DNA from: Centroberyx gerrardi
Taxonomy: Eukaryota > Chordata > Actinopteri > Beryciformes > Berycidae
Direction of reading: 5' to 3'
Assembly (NCBI RefSeq): GCF_048128805.1
Contig: NC_135997.1
Location: 24,842,315-24,906,314, forward strand
DNA: 64,000 nucleotides
Shown: positions 1 to 13,560 of the stretch, one piece after another
Position numbering within the stretch: position 1 is the first letter of the stretch
How the letters are laid out: every line of letters begins with the position of its first letter
Made by a program: the position numbers and the translations under genes
Notes under the pieces: model-generated
What the model was told of the DNA's origin: nothing
Databases searched by the model: none
The model's input: only the letters and a program-made list of their open reading frames with translations

Positions 1-2763
1 TTGGGAAAAAACACTCATTGATATATTGACATGCAAACGACAGCAATATCAAAGAGACAGGGTAGACAAGTGTTCTGAACCCACTCATAAAGAGCAAGCT
101 AAATTGAGGGTGGGAGCCAAACCTTGCCTCACATATTTGATCACTCCAAAACTTGCTCAACAATACAGGCCTATCACGTGTGGATTTATCAACCTGAAAG
201 ATATTCAGAAAAGCAAAATAAAGTCTATGTGTGCAATCCAACAGCAAAACACACCGCAATGCCTATTGGTAAAAAAGGGGAGCTATTTTAAAACTGCCCT
301 CCCACCCCTCCGGAAAAAAAAAAAAAAAAAGATTGACACATTTAATCTTGCATCTTATGACGATATTCTGAAGCAATCCCTTGCAAAGTCAAGTGTGCAG
401 TATGTATTCCTGAGTTTGCTTCTCCAGAGAACGCAGGGGTGGGCTCGACAGAATGTGACCAGAATGAAGTGAACAGTACGACACCAATGGCACCACAACA
501 CCTAACAACCATGCCAATGATCCATAGTTAGTTATGTAGAGATTTTGTTTGTGGTGAGAGGGTGAATAGCCATGTGTCAACAACAAGATGCAAGTCTCGT
601 CAAATGTCAGACAGGTACTGAACAGGACGACCCTGGGGTTCAAGTGGAATGGCTGGTACAACAAATCCATGACGTGGACTCAGTTGTACGTTGTATACCC
701 ATCGCTACCTGTTTTGAGGATATCCGTGTTGTGACTGAGGTTAGTATTGGAGAAAATTCAAAATCAACTCAAAAAATGAGGAACGATTGATTTAGCTTAA
801 CTAAGCTTTCTATGCTGGTTTTCAGGACAACATACTTAAAACAATGTGAATACCCACACAACAAACACCCACAACAAATGTGTAATAGCATTAATTGGAA
901 TGCTCCACACAGTTTTCTGCATATAATTCACATTACATCTAAAACTCAGCATGCTGAGGGGTATAGCAGCGCTGAGAGTGGTTATGAATAGTAACCAGAG
1001 AGAGGTGGCAATGGGAAGAGCTGGGTCCTTCCTGTGGCAAATCTGAACAAATATTTAGCAAACCTGAACAAATATTCTGGAAATGGAATTGACTTGATTT
1101 TCCCGGGTGTGAAGCCAGAGGGTATATGGTCAAGGCTATTGCTGTGAATTTGACACTCTGGCTGCACTTTTAACAGCCACGAGGTCAAGGAAAAGTCAGA
1201 AGGTAAAGGTCACTTTTTTCGGACTATTAAGATTGCAGGATTGGCAAAGTGGTCAGGATGTGAACCAGCTACAAGAACTAAGCAGGTGACTACACTGTTA
1301 AGCTGTTGGGACTCATTTTCGTCAGTACATCAAAACACCAAGACTGTCTCTTCACTGCATAGCCTTACTGAGGTTCATCAAGTTTGAGTGATTAGATATG
1401 AATAGCCAAAATCTCTGGAATGCCAGAAACAGCTGTGTCTATGCCATTATTGTTACAGCCATCATAGTTAAGAGGTGCCATCAAATAAGAGGAATGGTAT
1501 CGTCATTGCTGCCGATAACATATCTAAGGATTACAACTCAATATCAAAAAAAGAACGAAACAGCAGTAGTCATTAAGCTTACATAAGAACATGGTTTAAG
1601 GTGTTCCTTTTTTTACTTCTGCAAGAGTATCCATGAAGCAATGTGGTTTTTTTCTTATTCTAAATGGGTCTTGAGAAGTTGCAGTGCCCCTGCTGTTAAT
1701 AGTCAAGGGTATATAGTAATACAGTCTCTGCCCAGCCAAAGACCCAGACAAGGTTACATTATAAACAATTAAATCCTTTTGCAGAAATACAAATTTACAT
1801 GTTTACATGTGGAGTTAAAATCAACTACATTACAGTGTGATCAAATCCCAACATGCCCCTGCTTTGCCTGGTCATGTTTCAGTATGTTGCCAGCTGAGCC
1901 ATACACTCTGTAGCCTGTAGGGAGTGGTCTAGTTGGTGGGTGTGGTGATGACAGCTCAGCAGGATGCTGTTCTTCATTACGGCCGTCCCACCCAGGCCAC
2001 AAAAGTCTCTTTAGCTTCCTCCCCACCTCAGAGCTTCAAGCTTTAAAAGATAAGAGGTTTGTAAGCAAGCTAGCCTCAGAAGCATGTTATTCCAGAGGAG
2101 GGATCTTGGCATTATACAGATATTACATGAGCACGAATATTACAGAGGCCATCCACGGGGAGCGAGGCAGTGGTTCTTCCCACCACCAGCATTTAAATGT
2201 CCGTTCCAGCCACCACTGCGTCACAAGAGGGAATGTCACATGCCATTCTCAGTTCCAGTCTGTGGCCAGAGAGGCAGTGTCCGGCGACTGAGGCATCAGA
2301 CTGCCGCTGCTGGAAGCTTAAGCCATGCCTCACCTTTGACCCAAGTCACAGGCAGTAACCTTGGCATGCTCAACGCCAAAAATCAAAGGGTGAGTTTGCA
2401 CGATACTTAGTCCACTGCTTTCTTGGAGGAGTAAGGGATGATGTCGCAACGGAAAAATTAGATTGTATCAGACAACAGATGTGAAGAAAGATAAATATCT
2501 AGAGAGAGGATCCCCTACCGAGCAGCAGATGAGCTGTGTTGTGAGTGGCAGGTGTGTGTGTGTGTGTGTGTGTATGTGTGCGTGTGTGTGAGAACTAGTT
2601 TCTGGGGGGTTACAGAATGAGGGGAAATTTGGTTTGGGGTTCAAACTCTCATGAAAAGAACAAAATGGTTTGAACAATTAAAAAAAAAAAAAAGATTGGT
2701 CGCATAAAGAAAAAAAAATATCTAAGACATGTGGTCCCAGTGCAGAAATGGCAATAGTCTGTC
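1..2763. other. 3' flank of the UBE2Q-family gene, no exon recognised
   Basis: This stretch lies downstream (on the minus strand) of the E2 stop codon and probably includes part of its 3' UTR, but I could not fix a polyadenylation site. It holds an A-tract at about 313-330 and a GT microsatellite at about 2552-2590. The open frames here are short, lack recognisable domains and have no flanking splice signals, so I do not call a gene. Confidence 0.5.
2552..2590. repeat. GT microsatellite
   Basis: An imperfect (GT)n run interrupted by TATG and CG. It lies in the likely 3' UTR or flank of the minus-strand E2 gene. Confidence 0.9.
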
Positions 2764-5700
2764 CTAGCCGTCTTCCTTAGGGGGTGTGTACCAGCCTGGG
2801 GAAAAAGACAACAATACAGTATGACCATACGGTAAACACAGAGCACCAAACAATCCACAGTCACCTGTCAACAGGCCTCCAACACATGCCTATAACAGCC
2901 TTAAAGGTAATATGAATGATTACATTTACATGCACACCAATGCTCCCTACTGGCCTGCATGTAATGTACATTGTGTCCTTGATATTCTAACTGATGCCTG
3001 AAGGAGAAATATGTCTTCTTGCACCACAGGGAGGTCGGAGCGCAGGGTGGAGCTGGTGGGAATCCAGCGTCTTGCTCAAGGACACTTCAGCAGGACAGAT
3101 GTTTGCTGTCAGGGGGTTTGAATTGAAGTTGAGGGACATTTCCCTACTCACTACGCCACCCTGTGCCAATCTTATCTAATGTATCATAGACTCAGAATCA
3201 TTTCAGTCCATCCATAAAGCATGTACACCAGTGTTAGAGTTATCAGAAGTTGTTAGCTAAATTTAAAGACTTCTGTAATTAACCATTTTGTGAAATAAAA
3301 AGGAAACTGTTTAGGATGAAGTGCATGTGATTTTTTTTTGTGTGCAATGTCTTCAGCCCCACTGACGTCTGCTTCGAATAGGCTGAGAACCAAAACACTA
3401 GGTTAAGTGCTTTGTGGATAGATTGAAAGGACTTGTTGTTCATAATAAAAATCAGACAAGCTGTTTTTAGCTCTGGACTTTTATTTTGCTGAAATGAAAT
3501 CCACCTCAGTGTAGCCTAGCGGGGTGGGTGCAATTTGCATATTTCCGCCTGCACTTTATTTTGTTTATCTGGTGGGGTGTGCACTCAGGGGTCAAGGACA
3601 ACACACATGAGCATAGATGGTCATGTTCCAGGAGCACAGACACAACCTGGGCTGTGTTTCACCATTTTTTCATAGTCAAATCAATCATATATGAAGTTAC
3701 AGACCACTGCATTAGATTAAGACATTTTAAGTTTTGTTTTTCTGCTGTGTTTGTGAAGAGCTTCATCTAATTCTTAATCATTTACATTAACTGGATGGTC
3801 ATAATGCATTCACTACACATACATAAATGTGCTATGCCTGTGTAATAACACAGTCTTAAATCGGTGCACCTGAACATGACATTTTGATTTATATAGTCAG
3901 CATGACTCCACTATCCACTTATTTCTGGTCAAATCCTTTACTTTGGCCATATTCACTAATGTTTGTGCCTTTATTCCTTTTAAGTGTTCATCATGAAATG
4001 ATATGCTTACACCAAATCATGGGCACCATGATAGGCTAATGCAATTCACTATAACAAAGTTAAATGACCAAATCATATTGTAAAGTTGTGTTTAGTAAAC
4101 AATTAACAATGATTTAAACCAATGATATAAACTAATTTATTAGTCGTTTGTTCTTAATGGTATAATTAAGGACAGTCCCAATCCCACATGTATTGTTGGA
4201 ATTTCCCCTTCCATTGAGGGAATTTGCCCTCCACAATCAACTGGTTGCAACCAGTATACCTTTAGACTACTTTGCTGACTTAGTTAATAGTTTTACACCT
4301 TGTTTAAGAGTCAATTTTTGATGACCATCCAGTTACTGTAGAGCAATCTGTAATAATGCATTTATGGCACTATAATTTTGCTTCTGGCTCATTTCCCACA
4401 CTGGCTCACACTAGCAGAAATGAACTGTTCACTTTAAAATACAGCCATACAGTCTTCAATGCTCATCTGCATTGCTTCCAGACACCTCGCTCTATTCCTA
4501 ATGGCATTAAAAAAAACACTTGAAAAGACCCAGTGCCTTCGTTAGAGGCATAAGGTGTAAATGTAGCAGAACACTTAAATTTCTGGAGGCTTTTGCATCC
4601 ATCTGCTGTAAGGAAAACTTTCAACCAGCTGGTGTCCTTTCCTTTTTAGGTTCCCTTTGGTTTCTCTAAGCCACCAAGAATAAACAACAGTGTGCTGCTG
4701 TTGGGTAAAGTCAGTTGTGCAGATCTTAAGTGTAAACAATGGTGAATGTGAGATATGAAAGTGTTTGGCAGTGACAGGCTGTAACAGAGTCATGGTGACA
4801 ACAGCCAAAATGGCACGCTCATTGTGTATTTATGAATGTAGAACTAATGTGCAGCAAGCATGAGGCCCTTATAGTGTGTATGTGTAATGACGGTGTTATC
4901 TATGTCCAGCCAGTGAAAATCATTTCCATTACCATACCAATTATTCTAAGAGCAAGGGCAATAAGACGGCATGCATGTAAATGCTGTCCATGTTTAGTAC
5001 AGTAACAATAGTGCTAGCACTCATTTTCCAAAGCTTTGATGCATGGGAGGGATTTGGTTTCAGTAAACAAGGTCAGCGATGCTCCCTGTATGAAATTTGA
5101 GACAATAACACTCACCGTTCTTTTCATGGATCTGAACCAGGGATTTGTAGGACTGCTGTGCTCTGGCGAGATTGTACTGGTTCTGGATGAAAGAGAAAAG
5201 ACAGTCAACCTTAGAAGGTGTGCTAGGTTAACAATGACAGTGCAAAACAGGAAACAGCAGTGACAGCAGTGTTCCTGGAGGAAGAAAAAAGTATATTTCA
5301 CGGTGGGATAATGGTCATCCTCTAGTTCCCATGAACGTTGTGTTCCAATGGTGATAGAGCTAATACAGTTATCTTCCATGCAATGACAATCTGAGAGTGG
5401 ATGCAACTCGTCACTCAACATTTACATAATGTCCTTCAAAAACATGCATTTTCAAAACAAGTGTTTTCACCTCTGTTGCCATTGTGAGTAAAAACTTCTA
5501 GTGGTCCAATTTTCAGACACAGGGAGGCCAACTGACTAAAATCATACAGCTAGCAGCTTTCTGATATAAATAACTTCACAGTCATTGTTATGTTAACATT
5601 ATGCAATAAGAGCCTAAAAAGCAGTGTTCATTTCGGCCTTGGTTCCCTAAGCGAACAACAATGTCAGGGGCTTTTGAGAGAGGCACTCGGTAGTCAGTTG

Positions 5701-8700
5701 GAATAAAATAGCTCTCATAGTGAGGTCAAGGAGGTACTGAAATTTAGAGAGAAAAAAATGATATTTTCCAAATAAATCTTATCCCAGTCGACTTGACAGT
5801 TAACATTAGATGGAGAAAGGAAAAAATAAACACAGACAAACAGGACAACACGACAAATATTTACAACCAACTAACATAGATGTAAGTCAAAACATATGGG
5901 ACCCCAAGACCGACCTGGGAGAACAAGCTCTTTTAAGTAGCTTATAAATGTCCTCAATTGCTTGGTACATTTTAAAATCTGAGGGGAGCCTGTAGCCTGA
6001 TTAGCTGCCACTAAGAGAACATAAACTTTGCAAAGTGACAGCATGAAGTGAACTGAAACTGCAGCACGAAGAGATAAGCATCTCCCGGGCCTTCCCAGGG
6101 GTGGCACACTGCACCCCAACTCGCCCCAGCTGGATTCAAAAACTAGATATCCAGTATTTACTCCACGACCAGCTGGTGGTCACACAGCACAACAGGCCAG
6201 CTTTGACAGCCTGGCACCCAGGCCTCTCTGTCAAAGCACCATCATCATGGTCCACATCATTCATTGTGTGAGGTCCACATTATCACAGGACACTGCTTAA
6301 CATGGAATGAACCCCCAATGATCGCCCGCTTACCTTATTGGCTCCAAACTGCACTCTGGCTTTTCCTTTGACTAAAGTGGCATTGATCTGCATGATAACA
6401 GACTCTATGGAATAGGCACTGCTCCAACCCTGCAATGACGAAGCCCAATGCAAATAAGAGTTATAGTTAATAAGAGAGAAAATGTAAAAGATGCAAATAC
6501 AGTACAAAGTATTACAATTAGCAATATTGGTATTATGTACAGCAGACTTACATTTAAGTTCAAGAATAAAAGTACATATGACATACCTGTTTTGTGAGAA
6601 GTTCCATGCACAGGGCACCTCCTCCAAGAACATAACTAGAACAAGGGCAAACAAAAAATGAACTTGACATAGATCAGACAAAAAGGGTTTGATGTCCTCT
6701 TCCAAAGATCAGATGGTTGTTTTTTTTAATCTCACTATTTCTTACTTTATGGTAACTACTGTTTGTTCACAAACTCGGCCTAGACGAGAAAATGGTGAAT
6801 GGAAGTGGAAGATACTGTGAAATTTAAGCATATAAGCTAATGAACTCACCCTCCAGAAAGCACAGGCGAAACTACCCGCACAAATGGTGGATCAAAGGGG
6901 AAATTATCCTGTGGAGAGGACCAGCAAAAATGGTAAATTTACTGGCTTCAAAGACTCATAATGGTCTTCCTTACCCATTAATGTGCAATGTAGGTTTTGC
7001 TCACTTTATATGAGAAGTTTAGCAGAATGTAATCCATTCCTTCCTTTTCCTTTAGGACCTGTAAATCACTGTGCAGCGGGCTGTCTGGGTCCACCCTGTT
7101 GGTCGTAAAATTGTGTAATCAGTCTATTCTTATGGACTGCATACAGAAAAAGGGAAACATACTCATTTACAACAAAACAATGGTCATGTATCACAGATGC
7201 CAAAGTTACTTACGTCCTTAGCTTGACGTGCCATTCATATAGGCTGTCATTGACAAGCTCCACTGAATAGATGCCTATAAAAGAAACAGACAAAATAAAG
7301 GTAAGTCAAGGTAGGGTTCAGGAACAATGAAACTGAAAGAACAATTTCCCCTATTATTCCATACACTAATGCATGACTAGTGCATGACATGTATTAGCCA
7401 TATGTACAAAGTATCTTATCAAGGCAGCACAGAAGCGCCTTTGCTAAATTCAGATGTGGAGTTGCACCTTATAGAAACTGGTAGGTACACAAACACTCCA
7501 GCCGATAGACGGTTCTGTGCCCTATGTAATAATGCTTCTATTGAATCAGAAGCCCATGTACTCTTACACTGTGAACTCTATACAGACATTTGTTCTGAAT
7601 TATTTTTTTCAACTTTCTAACCATGTTGCAAATTTTAATGAGTACAATGATTTAAATAAATTGTGTGTAGTTTTAGCTGGTAAATATTGTATCAACGAAT
7701 GTGCCAAAGCTTGCCACCTCATCCTTAACAGAAGACGTTCATTCATGAGTGTCTAAATTTTATAATGCAATACTAAGATTGTTTTATATTCTTTGTGTTT
7801 GTGTGTGTGTAATATGACCTCTATTTTTCGTGTGTGTGAGTGTGTATGTATGTATATGTGTATCAATGTATCTGTACGAATGTATGTACTTATGTGTGTG
7901 TATATTTGTGTGTATGTATATACATATGTATATACATATACACACACATTATATGTATATATATATATTCTAGTATTTTTTTTATGTGTATTATTTTTAG
8001 CCTGTCTCATAACCTGTGGTCCTCAACCTCCTTTTTTATTGGGGTACTGTGTTTGTTGCTCTGTTTGACCTGTATGTTGAGGAGTGACACATAAATAAAA
8101 TTATATCTATCTATCTATCTATCTATGTATTTTGACTGCTAACTCCCCACTCATAGTATTTTCAGCCAATTCTGCACAGATTATTTAAAAAAAAAAATGT
8201 CTGTGATTTCTGTGAAGTAAAATGGGGTCCCAGGCCTAATGCACAACCATTTGGTGTTCATTTGTGTGATAGGAATGCTCATGAAATCTAACACACAATA
8301 TTTTTTTTCTTCTTGTCAAACATTTACCAATATGCCTATAGCATTACGAAAGCATACATGGATCATTAGCAAATAATTCTGAAGGGTGTGATTGGAGTAC
8401 TGCCTGGTGCACCATATGGGTCAGGTTTACCACATCAGGACAAGTCAGTAAGAGTCGGATAAGCTGTCGATACCAGAAAAGTAACTAAATTCACTTTCAA
8501 GTACTTTCACTCATGGTGTGCCCACATTGCCTATCTGATACACCAAGGAGATTATAACAAAAAATATTAAAGTTATTTGCAAATGAGCAAAAGAGTGCAT
8601 ACCTGTCTTGTAACTCTGGGACCTGTAGATCTCTCTAAGCTCCTTCATCAGGCGGTCAGAGGCTTGCACTGAGCCAGACACTGCTCCCTGCAAAATAAAA

Positions 8701-11700
8701 ACAACAACAATTGCAACAATAAAGACATAGAACACAGCGCTGCGCAATTCACTGTGAGGGTAAACCTGTCACCTGTACTTTGCATAGGCCAACATCAAAG
8801 AGAATGCTTTATCCCACTAGACGTCAATATTTATATCTCTACACTGCTTGAGAGAATGCTTCACTGATTCTCAAAACACCCTTTTAAAAAAGTGCATGAG
8901 AAGCGTGCATCATTGGTTTCATAGTTAGGATATAATTGAATTTTTGACGCATTTCAGATACCAAGACAGCCCCACAGCTGAGCCACTGAACAGGATGATG
9001 AGCAGGCTGGGAACCGTCCCCGGAACAAACAAATCTTTTCATAAGTCTACACTGCCTTGAAGGGCAGACGCTCAGAGAAACCTGAAGGGGAAGTGCTGTA
9101 TATAGGAGCACATTAAGAAGCAGGACACATTCCCTACTGTCAGACAAATTTATCTGAGAAGTCTCTTATCACTGCTTTGTTTTCAGCTATCTTTTCCCAA
9201 AACCTGTCCCAACCTGTCATTCACAAAAGACACCACTACCTTAAGCAGACACCCTATGAAAGTAAAAATGGGAAAGTGGTTAACTGAGCATGCACATTAC
9301 CTACATAATTGTTTCAAGTAAGCATGCAAGATTTTAACCAAGACATTAAGTATCAAGTGCATGCCCCCCCCCAACACCCCAAAATGTATGAAAGGTCACC
9401 TTACCGAATGAGCACTTACGTTCAAGTGGTCCTGCCTCTGGTTCTTACGGATCTTCTCGAGGATGGCCAGATTCTCTTTCTCAATGCCATCATCCTCAGA
9501 CTTCTTCCCATCCACAGGCTCCTCTTCTTTCATTTCATAGTGGTCCAGGTCCTCTATGTCCTGTTGGTTCACATTTTACATTTTAGGCTATTGTCCAACT
9601 GTACAATAAGCTTTAATTCCTAGTTCACCAACAATATATGCCAGCAATAGTAAACAACAGAAGGGTCAAAGCCACAGTGCCCAGACAATAGATACCACAA
9701 ATGTTCCTGGTTCACTAGAATGGTTATGTATGATAGAGAAGTGCTAAGATAAAATTACTAATGTATGATAGAGAAGTGCTAAGATAAAATGACTAACGCC
9801 CAGGGAGAAAAGATAGAAAAGTTAAGAGCATAATCAGGTGCAAGTATAGGAGGAAGATAAGGGAGTGACTGTTTGATTTAGAGGGAAGAGGAAGGAAGGG
9901 GCTGTCATCATCACACACTAATGAATCAAGCGATCGTTGGAAGAATGTCACCTTTATCAAACCCGATACGCTCCCAAACCACATACCACAACAGCATGCA
10001 ATTCCAACAGTATAAACACTCCTCTTTTAAAAGATGTGCGACTAAGATAGGAGGGAAATACGCAAGTGTGTGTCATCACTAAGCACCTAGCGCAATACAC
10101 TGAAAACGACAGATCAAAAGTATTAGAACAGAGAATACATACCTCTCCCATCTCCTCCTCCTCTTCCTCCTCAGATGTGACCTCGTCTGTGCCATGCTAC
10201 AAACACAACAGGCAAGAAATTGAGTCAAGCTGAATAAAGTAGCTTACAAGAGACACACTGAGCTGACTGGTCATTTTGTCAGAGAGAAGACCACCTTTTA
10301 CTGACCCTGACCATAGTAAAAGCCTATTGATCTGCTTGGAGAACAGCTTGGTGTAAATCATTAAGGTCCTGTGTGATGTAGGCTGCCATCTCAGAACTGA
10401 GCATTAGCGGTCTGCAAGTGTACAAATACTATTTCAAATATTCTTCCCATATCACTAAAAAGTATGTCGCCCAAAATCAAATACTGGCCAGCGTCATGGC
10501 TGTGCCACGCCACAGGCAAGTACTTGACGAGAGTGAATTAGGCAGCCTTGCCTTTCGGTCTTGTCCTACAGGGCCTGCAGGCAGCGGCTGGTCCAGCATC
10601 TCCACATCGGGGTGTTGGGGAAGGTTGTACAGCCGGCAAAGGTCACAAATGAGCTTCTTCAGCTGCTGCAAAAGCTAGGAGAGACAAAACACCAACAGAA
10701 CGGGTTACAGAGTTAGATAGATCGTTTAAGATGACAAGAGCAGCTGCACAATAAGGACATGTGATAGACATGTGACAGATAGACTGTCGCAGGCAAACAA
10801 TGAAAGATTAGCTTTTGTTGAGTGTAGTCTGGGTGTCGTTTTCTGTTGCACGAGTAACACACGTTACAATCGATCTGCACTCTGAATATGAAACCGGTGA
10901 TCTACCTACTGGTGACAAACCCACTGTGACATTCATGATTTGGTGAAGCAAAAGACAAGAACTGTTTGCATCAGTCACCAAGCAGTGTGTTGCCGTGCAT
11001 TCCATCTGCTAGTGTTGAATAAATGTCACATCCACCATCTTTCAGTGCAGCATCATATTTAGGCTAATTACTCACATATGACTTCAAAGTGAGCAATTTA
11101 GCATAAAACAGAAAGATAATATAAATCAGTACAAAAAAGTAACTATCTGCATTGTTTGCACTCAAATGAAAACAATTGTATAGCCATTAGGTTGCCATCA
11201 GCTAGCAGTGCGATAGTAACCTCAAATATAGGCTTTTCCTGAAACATCTGCGAAACAGTAAGAAGCCTTGACAAAAAGAGAGATTGATCTTATCTACTCA
11301 GAGGAATGCAAAGTTTGCCTCTCTTCTAGCAAACATCAACTTTTTCAACTTCTTTATCACAGCCATGATCTACTGAAAGTAGACCATGGTGCAAAAGTGC
11401 AGAAAAGATTCCTCCCACACAAAAAAAAAAACTGACAACACTTCTATAAAAAGCATATCTTGTGGCCTACAAACAGAGCATGCAGCATGAATAAGTAGGC
11501 TAACTAAGCTCAGGACGTCGCCACATAGGTTTACACAAGGAGCTGCTTGTCACAGACATTCTGACCTCAAAAGTTGTCTCAATGTTCAAATGACATGGCC
11601 ATTTGGTCTGCTGAAAACCCACCCTCGGAGTGTAGTGCCTGCCAATTGGACACGTCCCTCTGGTTCCCTGACAGCAAGTACAGTTGAGTCACAGACACTC

Positions 11701-13257
11701 AACATTGATGCCAAACATGCAAGCTGTCTGCTGATGTTTGAATGACTGTAGGGAAACTGAAACAAACCCCTAGCTGTGTAAACACAGGGAATATGACACC
11801 AAAATGGCAAAAGGCCTATCCTGCATCAGTGAGCAGTCTCTTGAACTGGTCCAACATTGCCAAAACCTTGATAGGATGATGGGGGAAAAAATTAATAAAT
11901 AATGACTGCAGCTTTGTGGAATTGTGGGAAATAGTCAGCAATACTGAAAATCCCCAATATACTTATTTCATTTTTTTTTTTTTTTAAATCGAGTTCTTTC
12001 TGCCAGCATATTACATCAAAGTCTGGTACGGAAAAGGACAGCCAAAAGATGATTTACCACCACAATTAGCTGCCTCCTTTTGATGAAGCCCAGCACAGCA
12101 GGTGGGCGTTATGTCACCATAATGCACAGAAAATGTTCCTGCTGAGAAGCAGCCTGGTCAATAATTCTTTAACCCGGCAACTCAAATAAGTCAGATAAAC
12201 CCTGCTCTTAACATTTAACTATAATACCTCAAAGATGCAGTGAAGGCAATTTGACTGAGACTGAATCAAATTTGTTTTAACGTGTTGGGACAAAAAAAAT
12301 TGAGGCAAAGAAAACAGCTAGTCATAAAACAGGCCTGCTCAATAAACCTTTGTGTTATCGTGTAGCTAACCGCTGCGTCACAAGATAATCCCTATCTTGT
12401 AGTAAACACATTCACACTGTGGGTTCTGATGACATGGCACATGTCTTCGGACAATATTTTGGACCCTTGACGGGGTCATTCTTCACATTCAAATATAACA
12501 TTATCAGCGGGCCTCCAAAATGTGTAACCCCTACCATTTTAAGTTTTCTTCAGTGACTAATACTGAAACATGTGGGCCTGGATACCTACCAGGGTACTGC
12601 CTTTTCTCACATCTTCCAAACGCTCCAAAACTTGTGTCAAGCTTGGGTCGTCAGAGTCCACAAACCATATTGGCGGCGTAGAAGGATACGATTCCTAAAG
12701 AAAATGGATTATATCACATCAAAACATGTTACGCTCACAAAAACAAATTCCGCCTTTGTGCTTGTGCATCGCAGGGTTCAACATGGTGATAGTAAATAAC
12801 GTCAGTCAGTTTTAGGCTTGCGACATTAGAGCTTCAGGGTACAATGTTGGCTACCAGCTAGTATTGCTTGTCAACAGTTTATAATGTCGGATTGTCAGAT
12901 TAACCAACCCGCCACTAAAACTGCGTAGCTTCCAATGAAACTGACTAATGCAACTACGCAAAACCTGTCCCGCATCGCATCAGATTGTACAGTTGTGCTG
13001 CTAGCTTGTTGCACAGCTAGCAAGTTAGCCAGCTAACTTTAGCTAACGTTAAACAAGGGAGTGTATAAACCCCCGCAGTTAGATTCCTGTCCCCTTACCG
13101 TTATATTACAGTGGATAATCAACAGCTTTTCCCCAGTTACGTTGAACTGGCAGCTTAGCTCGTCAGGCTTCCAGTCAATGATTCTGAAGCGTTCGTGGTT
13201 TGGATCAAAAATGGACTCCAAAAACTTCAGTTCGGCCTTCAGCCCCGACACCGACAT
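2764..13257 (-). CDS. ube2q2: Ubiquitin-conjugating enzyme E2 Q family (UBE2Q2/UBE2Q1-like), 13 coding exons, complete
   Basis: E2 enzyme that accepts ubiquitin from E1 on a cysteine and passes it to substrates. Coding exons in transcript order: 13099-13257, 12590-12694, 10570-10674, 10143-10196, 9420-9560, 8603-8687, 7214-7274, 7005-7095, 6850-6908, 6587-6635, 6334-6429, 5116-5182, 2764-2795. They sum to 1104 nt (367 aa plus stop), with matching phases and GT-AG borders. Residues 1-120 are the RWD-like N-terminus; 131-138 are an acidic run; about 190-367 form the UBC fold. The motif [10 protein letters not shown] carries the likely active cysteine C296, equal to C304 of the 375-aa human UBE2Q2. 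The C-terminus is WYTPPKEDG. The start [13 protein letters not shown] and the length fit UBE2Q2 (UBE2Q1 is longer, with a Pro/Gly-rich N-terminus), but residues such as [10 protein letters not shown] and VVSPVLSGG look like UBE2Q1. Family is certain; which ohnolog is not. It is divergent from the receptor genes. Confidence 0.95.
2994..3179 (-). repeat. SINE-like interspersed repeat in the last intron of the E2 gene
   Basis: The segment CTTGCTCAAGGACACTTCAG is the reverse complement of the TGTCCTTGAGCAAGACACT block seen in the SINE near 55.1 kb. A CACTACGCCACCCTGTGCC end is also typical of fish tRNA-derived repeats. The same block recurs near 51.53 kb. Boundaries are approximate. Confidence 0.6.
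7381..8130 (+). mobile_element. LINE (non-LTR retrotransposon) 3'-end fragment
   Basis: The frame from 7384 reads through [17 protein letters not shown] and then a His/Cys pattern ending in HVLLHC. Such CxxC...H....C knuckles sit at the C-terminus of LINE ORF2 proteins. The frame then breaks; a GT/TA-rich 3' region follows (7792-7967), then AATAAA and a short (ATCT)n tail at 8106-8126. The element is 5'-truncated and decayed, and lies antisense in the intron between E2 coding exons 6 and 7. Clade not assigned. Confidence 0.75.
7792..7967. repeat. GT/TA-rich low-complexity tract
   Basis: Imperfect alternating TG, TATG and TATA units in the 3' region of the LINE fragment. It explains the apparent open frames on both strands here. 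Confidence 0.85.
9726..9795. repeat. Tandem duplication, two 35-bp units
   Basis: The unit beginning ATGTATGATAGAGAAGTGCT is present twice in direct succession with one mismatch, inside the intron between E2 coding exons 4 and 5. Confidence 0.85.
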
Positions 13258-13268
13258 CTTCCACGCAT
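13239..13268 (-). promoter_or_regulatory. Short upstream ORF overlapping the E2 start codon
   Basis: An ATG 11 nt upstream of the E2 start opens a 9-codon frame that ends past the main ATG, in another frame. The main ATG has A at -3, a good context. The uORF may lower initiation; no direct evidence. Confidence 0.5.
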
Positions 13269-13560
13269 CTCCGGCCGGGCCGCTGGGGAGGGGGAGAAGT
13301 CGGGACTTAGCTTTTAGCTAGCTAATGCCACAACGCAATTTCAGTCCAAAATAGATGAAAAAAGTGGCAAAGACAGGAAGGATGGCCTTGTCTGATGTAG
13401 CTGGATACCTAGTTGGTGCTAACAACAACGTCCAGTCAATTTTCAGCGCAACCGGACAGATTTGCTGGCGAAGTAGCTAGCTAACGTAGCTAGCTTGTAA
13501 TTAGCATTTGAAATAGCGCAGCGCTTGGCTAGATGCTAGCGCGCTAGCGAGCTAGTCCGT
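13258..13560 (-). promoter_or_regulatory. 5' UTR and promoter region of the E2 gene, GCTA-rich
   Basis: GC-rich sequence directly upstream of the start codon (around GGCCGGGCCGCTGGGG) passes into many GCTA/TAGC units at about 13306-13325 and 13473-13555; a further cluster lies inside intron 1 at about 13013-13045. Many CpGs are present. The position fits a housekeeping-type promoter, but no TSS can be set from sequence alone. Confidence 0.55.

Noticed and set aside
26..472. Open frame of 148 codons at the window start
   Set aside because: No recognisable domain, runs through a poly(A) tract, and lacks splice partners.
7384..7756. Independent small gene in the E2 intron
   Set aside because: The CxxC...H....C pattern, broken frame and ATCT tail identify it as a LINE 3' end.
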